Assembly (NCBI GenBank): GCA_030248405.1
Contig: JARCMA010000277.1
Coordinates: 1 to 39,555, forward strand
Origin: Microcoleus sp. MP8IB2.171
GTDB taxonomy: Bacteria; Cyanobacteriota; Cyanobacteriia; Cyanobacteriales; Microcoleaceae
Length of the DNA stretch: 39,555 nucleotides
Reading direction: 5' to 3'
Below the pieces are notes generated by a model. That model was not told the DNA's origin. It ran no database searches and saw only the letters and a list, made by a program, of their open reading frames with translations. The position numbers were made by a program, and so were the translations under genes. Below are positions 34,639 to 39,555 of this stretch, piece after piece; the first letter of the stretch is position 1, and each line of letters starts with the position of its first letter.

Positions 34639-35454
34639 TCAATGAATAAATTGCAAGTCAGTAGGAAATCTTTCTTCTTCTGGTTCTGGATCATAAATGT
34701 AATCGCAGTCAAAACGCAGAGCTTGAGAGTGGCGGCTGATAGAAAATCCGCAATTACTCACCATTTCTGTAGTAAAAGTTGCCATGACTAACTCAATGAG
34801 CCTTCTGTAGGAAATGTTAGGTAGTTGAACGTAATAGGTGCGTCTGGCAAAAAAGATTCTCTCGTCTTTCGGTAGAATTATGCCATTAATTCTATGTGCG
34901 TGTTGAATCGGCTTGATATAGGTTTCAATAAACTGGGACTGATTTTTTTGCAGTCTCGCTAATCTTTCGTGTTGCAACCAGCTCATTTGAAACACAATTT
35001 TAATAAATTCAAAGCCCAAAATGTAGTTAAAAACATTATTGCGTTCTTCTGTACTCAAGACGAAGCGGAGTGCAGATTCTAAATATTGGTCTGTTTCTCG
35101 GCGCGATTGTTGAGCTGAGTGGATATAAAATTGTTTGATGTAGCTTCTTAAATCTGATTCGTTTAATTGTTTTTTGACTCGGAATCTGATTAAATACTCT
35201 TTGACTCGGTGTAGAGTATCTACATCTTCAAACATTTTTGAAACTAAACCGTCGGCTGTATAATTATCTAAAAATTCGGCTTGCAAGTCGGGAGTAGAGG
35301 CGCACAATATGTAGCAGAGGGACAAGACATAGCGCCGTTGGTTCCAAGGCAAGCTTTGAGCCCAATCTTTAACTTCTACAGGGAGTTTTTGGAGCACGGT
35401 ATCTGTGTGGGGGAGTTGAGCAAGGTCGGCATATTTATGTTTTTGTTTAATCAT
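34639..35454 (-). CDS. Conserved cyanobacterial protein of unknown function (271 aa)
   Basis: A soluble, helix-rich protein beginning MIKQKHKYADLAQLPHTDTV. It contains KDWAQSLPWNQRRYVLSLCY (about 29-48), DNYTADGLVSKMFEDVDT and a central run of charged helices (RFRVKKQLNESDLRSYIKQF). The C-terminal part has RTYYVQLPNISYRRLIELVM (about 205-224) and an acidic tail YDPEPEEERFPTDL. There is no transmembrane segment or enzymatic motif that I can name. I believe homologues are widespread in cyanobacteria; that is from memory of such sequences, not a search. It is transcribed alone and faces the AI-2E-type gene. Confidence 0.7.
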   Translation of the reverse strand: MIKQKHKYADLAQLPHTDTVLQKLPVEVKDWAQSLPWNQRRYVLSLCYILCASTPDLQAEFLDNYTADGLVSKMFEDVDTLHRVKEYLIRFRVKKQLNESDLRSYIKQFYIHSAQQSRRETDQYLESALRFVLSTEERNNVFNYILGFEFIKIVFQMSWLQHERLARLQKNQSQFIETYIKPIQHAHRINGIILPKDERIFFARRTYYVQLPNISYRRLIELVMATFTTEMVSNCGFSISRHSQALRFDCDYIYDPEPEEERFPTDLQFIH

Positions 35455-35778
35455 TGCCTGAAACCTTATATTAGTAAGTATACAGAGCAGTAGATCGCAG
35501 ATGATGGGAGAGGGGAGCTGCGAGGGAGGGCTGCAAGTTATTCTGTCTTATTTTATTGCCATCTATCTAAATATACATTCTGTAGGGAAGAGCGGGGGTG
35601 ATCTGTCTCACACTTTTGCGAATTTTAAATCACAAATGCTAGCTCTTCGCATCACATTTGGGGGTGGCGAGTGTCACCGATAAAACTTATTCACGTCACC
35701 GGAGCAACAGCGGGTTTCGTTGAGGATTAAGTCGGGTGATGCATAAGTTTTTGTTAGTAATGATTACTGAGATCAATC
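35455..35778. other. Intergenic region upstream of the Mo-nitrogenase-C pseudogene
   Basis: About 320 bases between divergent reading frames. I see no gene, repeat or strong hairpin; the 60-codon ORF at 35501 has no family features. Confidence 0.4.
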
Positions 35779-36092
35779 ATGAACTTGACTACAAGTATTT
35801 TCCCGGAAAATCAGTGCCAAGACTTAACTTTTCGCGATCGCCTCGTGCAACCAGTGCGACAGTGGCTCGATAGCATTGCAGTAGGAGAGCCACCAGTAAC
35901 TCAGTGGTGTGCCAACTTATACCCTGCGGGTATCATTGTGAGAGAGATATCTAGTTATTGGGACACCATCTTTTCTACATACCGCCTATATGCAAGCTTA
36001 ATCCTGTGTATGAGGAATTAGTGGGGTTGCGTTTTCGATTGCTCTCGTATTTGGCTGACGTATAGGGGGAAGATGTAACGCCGTACTGCTGA
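35779..36092 (+). pseudogene. Mo-dependent nitrogenase C-terminal-like protein, frameshifted and nonsense-mutated
   Basis: From ATG 35779 the frame gives MNLTTSIFPENQ...RLVQPVRQWLDSIAV...WCANLYPAGIIVREISSYWDTIF, the start of the small cyanobacterial Mo-nitro_C family (about 100 residues). At the T-run near 35971-35974 the family sequence moves to another frame: FYIPPICKLNPVYEELVGLR, then FRLLSYLADV. That frame meets TAG at 36063-36065 and continues GEDVTPYC followed by TGA at 36090-36092, where intact members would read LADECGEDV. So one frameshift and one nonsense codon break an otherwise complete gene. The name reflects domain resemblance and does not imply nitrogen fixation. Confidence 0.8.
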
Positions 36093-36117
36093 TTGAGGGG
36101 TGTCATACCTCGATCGC

Positions 36118-36203
36118 CCATTGATATCAATTATTTATGGGGTCTGCGCTCTGGTAGTTGCGAGAGCCATAATTTAAGCCATAATTGTTGATAATATCAA
36201 TGG
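36118..36203. repeat. Imperfect inverted repeat upstream of the HD gene
   Basis: CCATTGATATCAATTATTTA (from 36118) is mirrored by TTGATAATATCAATGG (ending 36203) with gaps. It may be a decayed palindromic element in the spacer before the HD-domain gene. Confidence 0.35.
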
Positions 36204-36326
36204 ATGCCTCTCGATAGGAGTGGGTATCCATCGTGGCGCTTAAGCCAAAAATACATCAAACGGTAGCAGCAAAAACAATCACTATAAAAATAATTTAATA
36301 ATCTACGTGGGATCAGGGAAGTGAAT

Positions 36327-37190
36327 ATGTTTAACGCAACTGAACTGCTGATTAAGGCTTTTGTCAATCGCCTGATTGAAGGCTACTGCCACACTTACGG
36401 CGGGTTTAAATCTGACTATGGCGAGATTATTGCTTGGGTGGCGAGTATGGCTTTAGAAAATATTGCTAATAGCGATGCTCTTTACCATAATGTCGAACAC
36501 ACTATTTTAGTAACCTTGGTGGGACAAGCAATTCTGGGTGGGAAGCACATCCGCGAAGGGGGTGTTTCCTGCGAAGATTGGCTACACTTCCACATTGCTT
36601 TGCTATGTCACGATATCGGGTATGTTAAAGGTGTTTGCAGGCAAGATAGAACAGATTTGGGACTGTATGCGACGGGAATAGGCGACCTGAAATTAACGCT
36701 GCCTCTGGGGGCAACGGATGCTAGTTTGATGCCTTATCATGTCGATCGTGGAAAAATGTTTATTGACGAGCGTTTTGGCGGTCACAAACTGATTGATGCT
36801 GAGCTGGTTAAGCGTAATATTGAGCTGACTCGTTTCCCAGTTCCTGCAGATGAAGATTATCAAGATACTGTCAATTATCCAGGTTTAGTTCGCGCTGCTG
36901 ATTTAATTGGTCAGTTGAGTGATCCACGATATTTGCAAAAGATTGCGGCGCTGTTTTATGAGTTTGAGGAGACTGGGCAAAATCTGGTTTTGGGCTATCA
37001 GAACCCGGGGGAGTTGCGGGATGGTTATCCGAAGTTTTATTGGAATGTGGTTTATCGATATGTGAAGGATGCGATCGGCTATTTGGAACTGACGCAGCAG
37101 GGGAAACAAATTGTTGCTAATCTCAGCGCAAATGTGTTCCGGGTGGAGCATTCTGAGGCGGAAGTTGAGGAGGTGGCTGTAGTTCGTTAG
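36327..37190 (+). CDS. HD domain metal-dependent phosphohydrolase
   Basis: 287 residues from ATG 36327, preferred over GTG 36321 because AGGGA lies seven bases upstream of the ATG. HD-superfamily metal ligands appear as YHNVEHTILVTLVGQ (His, about 54-58), HIALLCHDIGYVKG (the HD pair, about 94-95), a His in MPYHVDRGKMF and an Asp in VRAADLIGQLSDP (about 192-193). Such proteins hydrolyse phosphomonoesters or cyclic nucleotides; the substrate is unknown. The long insert between the second and third motifs (QDRTDLGLYATGIGDLKLTL) is distinctive. Soluble. No partner gene adjoins. Confidence 0.85.
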   Translation: MFNATELLIKAFVNRLIEGYCHTYGGFKSDYGEIIAWVASMALENIANSDALYHNVEHTILVTLVGQAILGGKHIREGGVSCEDWLHFHIALLCHDIGYVKGVCRQDRTDLGLYATGIGDLKLTLPLGATDASLMPYHVDRGKMFIDERFGGHKLIDAELVKRNIELTRFPVPADEDYQDTVNYPGLVRAADLIGQLSDPRYLQKIAALFYEFEETGQNLVLGYQNPGELRDGYPKFYWNVVYRYVKDAIGYLELTQQGKQIVANLSANVFRVEHSEAEVEEVAVVR

Positions 37191-37409
37191 ACTTTGGGTT
37201 GAGTTGGGGCGATCCTTCTGGTTACTGATGCGATCGAAAGGGCGATCGTCCCATTTCAATGTTAAGCTTGTGAATTGTTCTCTGTAGGGCGATCGCAATA
37301 TAGTAAAATATGGCTATACCCGCAGCACCAAGCAAGTATTTAAATGTTTTGATTGTCATTGGCAGATAGATTGAGTCGTTAAAGCCCTAAAAGAGAGTGA
37401 AAACTAACC

Positions 37410-38390
37410 ATGAAATTCATTAATCCCAAAACCGACTTTGCCTTCAAAAAAATATTCGGTGGCAATGAAAGCAAACCAATCTTAATCAGCTTTCTCAATG
37501 CGATGATTTATGATGGCAATCCCACCATCACCGACTTAGAAATCATCGATCCGTATTTACCATCAAGAGTCTCCTATCTGAAAGATTCTTACCTGGATGT
37601 CAAAGCAAAGCTGGCACTAGGTCAAACTGTAATTATCGAGATGCAGGTTTTAAATGTGGCATCTTTTGCGAAGCGGGTGATTTACAATGCTGCGAAAACT
37701 TACTCAACTCAACTAGCTCGTGGGGATGGTTACTTTAGATTGAAACCAGTAATTGCTTTGACAATTACTGATTTTGAAATGTTTGATAATGACCGTGAAG
37801 TAATTTCTCACTTTGTCTTTAAAGAGAAACAGCGTTTGTTCGATTATGTCGATCCAGAGATTGAACTGATTTTTATTGAACTGCCCAAGTTCAATAAAAA
37901 AATAGATGAGTTAGAAACTTTGACTGATAAGTGGGTTTATTTTATGAAAAATGCTCCCAGTTTAGAAGTGGTACCGCAAACAATGGAAACAGTCTCGGAA
38001 ATACAGCAAGCTTTTGCTATTGCTGATGAAACTAACTTGAACCCCGAAGAGTTGAAAGATTTAGAAAGTCGCGAGAGGTATATTCAGGATCAACAAGGGG
38101 TACTTCTTAAAGGTATTGAAGAAGGACTTGTGCAAGGACTTGTGCAAGGACTTGTGCAAGGAAGAGAAGAAGGAAGAGAAGAAGGACTTGTGCAAGGAAT
38201 GCAGCAAGGAATGCAGCAAGGAATGCAGCAAGGAATGCAGCAAGGAATGCAGCAAGGAATGAGAGAAAAGGCTCTGGAAATTGCCAGACAACTTCTCAAT
38301 GTCCTTGACAATCAAACCATTAGTCAAACTACTGGTTTGAGTGTTGAAGATATCCAAAACTTGCGGGAGGGAACGAAGCAATCCCAATAA
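37410..38390 (+). CDS. Rpn family PD-(D/E)XK nuclease/transposase-like protein with C-terminal repeat
   Basis: 326 residues. The N-terminus MKFINPKTDFAFKKIFGGNE and SFLNAMIYDG are the Rpn/PDDEXK_2 signature. The nuclease core reads SYLDVKAKLALGQTVIIEMQ (Asp, then E-x-Q, about 61-80), followed by the conserved FAKRVIYNAAKTYSTQLARG. Rpn proteins are DNA endonucleases linked to recombination in E. coli and occur in many cyanobacterial copies. Residues 239-286 are a four-residue repeat (GLVQ x3, GREE x2, GLVQ, GMQQ x5, GMRE), and the end (LREGTKQSQ) is encoded by a half copy of the dispersed inverted repeat seen at 5678. It ends 22 bases before the convergent ATP-grasp gene. Confidence 0.88.
   Translation: MKFINPKTDFAFKKIFGGNESKPILISFLNAMIYDGNPTITDLEIIDPYLPSRVSYLKDSYLDVKAKLALGQTVIIEMQVLNVASFAKRVIYNAAKTYSTQLARGDGYFRLKPVIALTITDFEMFDNDREVISHFVFKEKQRLFDYVDPEIELIFIELPKFNKKIDELETLTDKWVYFMKNAPSLEVVPQTMETVSEIQQAFAIADETNLNPEELKDLESRERYIQDQQGVLLKGIEEGLVQGLVQGLVQGREEGREEGLVQGMQQGMQQGMQQGMQQGMQQGMREKALEIARQLLNVLDNQTISQTTGLSVEDIQNLREGTKQSQ
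38124..38267 (+). repeat. Twelve tandem 12-bp units inside the Rpn gene
   Basis: Units GGACTTGTGCAA (x3), GGAAGAGAAGAA (x2), GGACTTGTGCAA (x1), GGAATGCAGCAA (x5) and GGAATGAGAGAA (x1) run without gaps. Each encodes a tetrapeptide G-x-x-(Q/E), so copy changes keep the frame. The five identical units are the likely slippage-prone part. Confidence 0.9.
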
Positions 38391-38412
38391 AATGCGTAAT
38401 TCATGATAGAAG

Positions 38413-39459
38413 TCAGCAATCCTGTTGATATTGAAGCGCTAAATCTTCGATGAGTTCAACCATTGCGCGAACCATCGGCATTTTAGTGAGAATTTCGATC
38501 CAATACCATTGTCCGTTGGGATTGAGTTCGATAAAATAAAGCGTATCGTCGTCGTCGCGAATGATATCGAATGCACCAAAATTTAAACCTAACTCATCAA
38601 GCATTTGATGCAGTTTGTTGAGGTAATCTATCGGCAGTTGATCGGGAACGTGAACGAGTTTGTCTGGTTCGGCGACGCGCCAATCTAAGGTCACGTCTGC
38701 ATCGTTGGTATGTTCGGCATCAATGCGGCAAACAAAACTTTGCTTACCAATTAACGTAACGCGATATTCTGCTTTCTTTTGAATGCGTTTTTGAATGAAA
38801 ACAGGTGCTAATCGAATGCTCTCTCGAAATGTTTCAAGTGTTTCTACATCAATGGGGCGAGTATAACACGAATACTGTTTTCCATCATGTAAGAATCCAG
38901 AATAGCACATCGGTTTGACAATGCACTTTCCCTGTTGTGTTACAAAGTTGCAAGCCGCTTCGTATGAATTGGTGACGAGTGTTGGAGGGATAGTAATTCC
39001 TAGTTTGTGAGCAATTGGGATTTGGTTGATTCGATGTGATGGTAATCTAATTTTGTAGTAGTGATTGACCCATCTGGCTTTGGGATAGAGTCCCGACAGG
39101 GAATAAATTAAAGATTCTGTTTCCTGTTGACAATACTTGATTGCCCACTCATCATTAACTTCTGGAAAAACTTGATAGTCTTCTGGTTTCCGCCACCAAA
39201 TTATGCCAACATCTTGAACTTCTTTCAAGGAGTCTTCAAAAGACAAAAAACTTTGACTGGGATTGCCAGAAGCTTGCCATTCATAAAAATACTGACTTTT
39301 TTGAATGAAACTTTCTGAGTTCAATCTAATTGCTTGAATCTTAGATTTTTGCAATTCTTGTCTAACGATAATCTTCGATTTTTGTAATTCTTGTAATTTT
39401 TGGATAACGATATCCGCATGAATGTCAGTCTCGGAAGTCACGATTAAAAGGTTGGTCAT
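38413..39459 (-). CDS. ATP-grasp peptide ligase, MvdC/MvdD (graspetide) type
   Basis: 348 residues. It resembles the ATP-grasp macrocyclases that form omega-ester or omega-amide bonds in graspetides such as microviridin. Features are an N-terminal pre-ATP-grasp domain (LLIVTSETDIHADIV; IIWWRKPEDYQV), the nucleotide-binding lysines in GKCIVKPMCYSG (about 178-189), VFIQKRIQKKAEYRVTLIGK (about 221-240), DWRVAEP, LGLNFGAFDIIRDDDDTLYF and the metal-binding FIELNPNGQWYWIE (about 310-323). Residues 23-41 contain an internal duplication QELQKSKI. No precursor peptide is identified; the upstream side is cut by the window. Start ATG 39459 has a weak ribosome binding site. Confidence 0.85.
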   Translation of the reverse strand: MTNLLIVTSETDIHADIVIQKLQELQKSKIIVRQELQKSKIQAIRLNSESFIQKSQYFYEWQASGNPSQSFLSFEDSLKEVQDVGIIWWRKPEDYQVFPEVNDEWAIKYCQQETESLIYSLSGLYPKARWVNHYYKIRLPSHRINQIPIAHKLGITIPPTLVTNSYEAACNFVTQQGKCIVKPMCYSGFLHDGKQYSCYTRPIDVETLETFRESIRLAPVFIQKRIQKKAEYRVTLIGKQSFVCRIDAEHTNDADVTLDWRVAEPDKLVHVPDQLPIDYLNKLHQMLDELGLNFGAFDIIRDDDDTLYFIELNPNGQWYWIEILTKMPMVRAMVELIEDLALQYQQDC

Positions 39460-39476
39460 AACTCAATACGGTTTAC

Positions 39477-39554
39477 TTAAGGCTTGGGAGGCTTTAAGAT
39501 ATTAAAAACAGGAGCATTCATTTTTATTCCAGTACCTCTGTGTTTAACTTTTTT
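39477..39554 (-). other. Open frame entering from the right edge, ends before the ATP-grasp gene
   Basis: A minus-strand frame is open from the window edge and stops at TAA 39477-39479, 17 bases before the ATP-grasp start. The visible tail is KKVKHRGTGIKMNAPVFNIL followed by KPPKP. It could be the end of an upstream gene, or only a 14-residue peptide from the ATG at 39521, or non-coding. It contains no Asp or Glu, so this part cannot be a graspetide core. Confidence 0.25.
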
Positions 39555-39555
39555 A

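Noticed and set aside
38090-38311. Antisense ORFs rich in CIPC or SLLH repeats
   Set aside because: They are only the reverse reading of the 12-bp repeat array in the Rpn gene.
39477-39521. 14-codon ORF MNAPVFNILKPPKP as a graspetide precursor
   Set aside because: It lacks Asp/Glu and Thr/Ser needed for ester cross-links and is too short for leader plus core.
1-39555. CRISPR arrays
   Set aside because: Tandem repeats present have 7-, 10- or 12-base periods or are hairpins; none shows 25-40-base repeats with unique spacers, and no cas gene is seen.

Overview
The window reads as a chromosomal segment of a filamentous, Oscillatoria/Microcoleus-type cyanobacterium. The reasons are the many GCGATCGC (HIP1-type) octamers, heptanucleotide short tandem repeats between genes, Uma2-family (DUF820) and Rpn-family nuclease genes, a cyanobacterial-type glutamate-cysteine ligase, ClpC, a Mo-nitrogenase-C-terminal-like gene remnant, and an abundance of small palindromic elements. 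The assignment is inference from gene content; no marker such as rRNA is present.

Layout. 1-9.7 kb is mostly core metabolism: a tiny Pmp3/YqaE membrane protein behind an aminopropyltransferase (speE family, with ACL5-like motifs), an orphan histidine kinase, priA, a Uma2 gene sitting between palindromic repeats, gltD, and an orphan sulfate-type ABC ATPase (cysA). 9.8-12.05 kb is an accessory scar: a truncated tyrosine recombinase with a premature stop, five phased dyad motifs upstream of it, a lone HNH nuclease, a REPIN-like double hairpin directly abutting the 3' end of a broken REP-associated (RAYT/Y1) transposase, and a MITE-like element whose end touches the stop codon of the next gene. 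12.05-21.1 kb holds a REC-EAL c-di-GMP phosphodiesterase, a SOUL-family protein overlapping a YjbQ gene tail to tail, a GT-B glycosyltransferase-like protein, a membrane-anchored alpha/beta-hydrolase-like protein, a Yip1-family membrane protein and clpC with a long leader and a strong terminator.

21.4-31.7 kb contains a second Uma2 gene, a 1349-residue polytopic membrane protein, two thioredoxin-fold peroxidases (an atypical CPFC redoxin and a typical 2-Cys peroxiredoxin), a CAU tRNA, a large LysM/M23 envelope endopeptidase starting at TTG, and trmL. 31.9-39.5 kb holds the glutamate-cysteine ligase, an AI-2E/PerM-type transporter, an uncharacterised protein, a Mo-nitrogenase-C-like pseudogene broken by a frameshift and a nonsense codon, an HD phosphohydrolase, an Rpn-type nuclease with a 12-bp tandem repeat, and an MvdC/MvdD-like ATP-grasp ligase of the graspetide (omega-ester peptide) type at the edge.

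The genes do not form one large pathway. The most notable structure is the mobile and repeat layer: REPIN-like doublets with a RAYT remnant, a MITE family whose ends adjoin heptad repeats, and perfect hairpin repeats, one of which seems to have been absorbed into the 3' end of a coding sequence. The best candidate for an undescribed system is the graspetide ligase, whose partners probably lie beyond the right edge.
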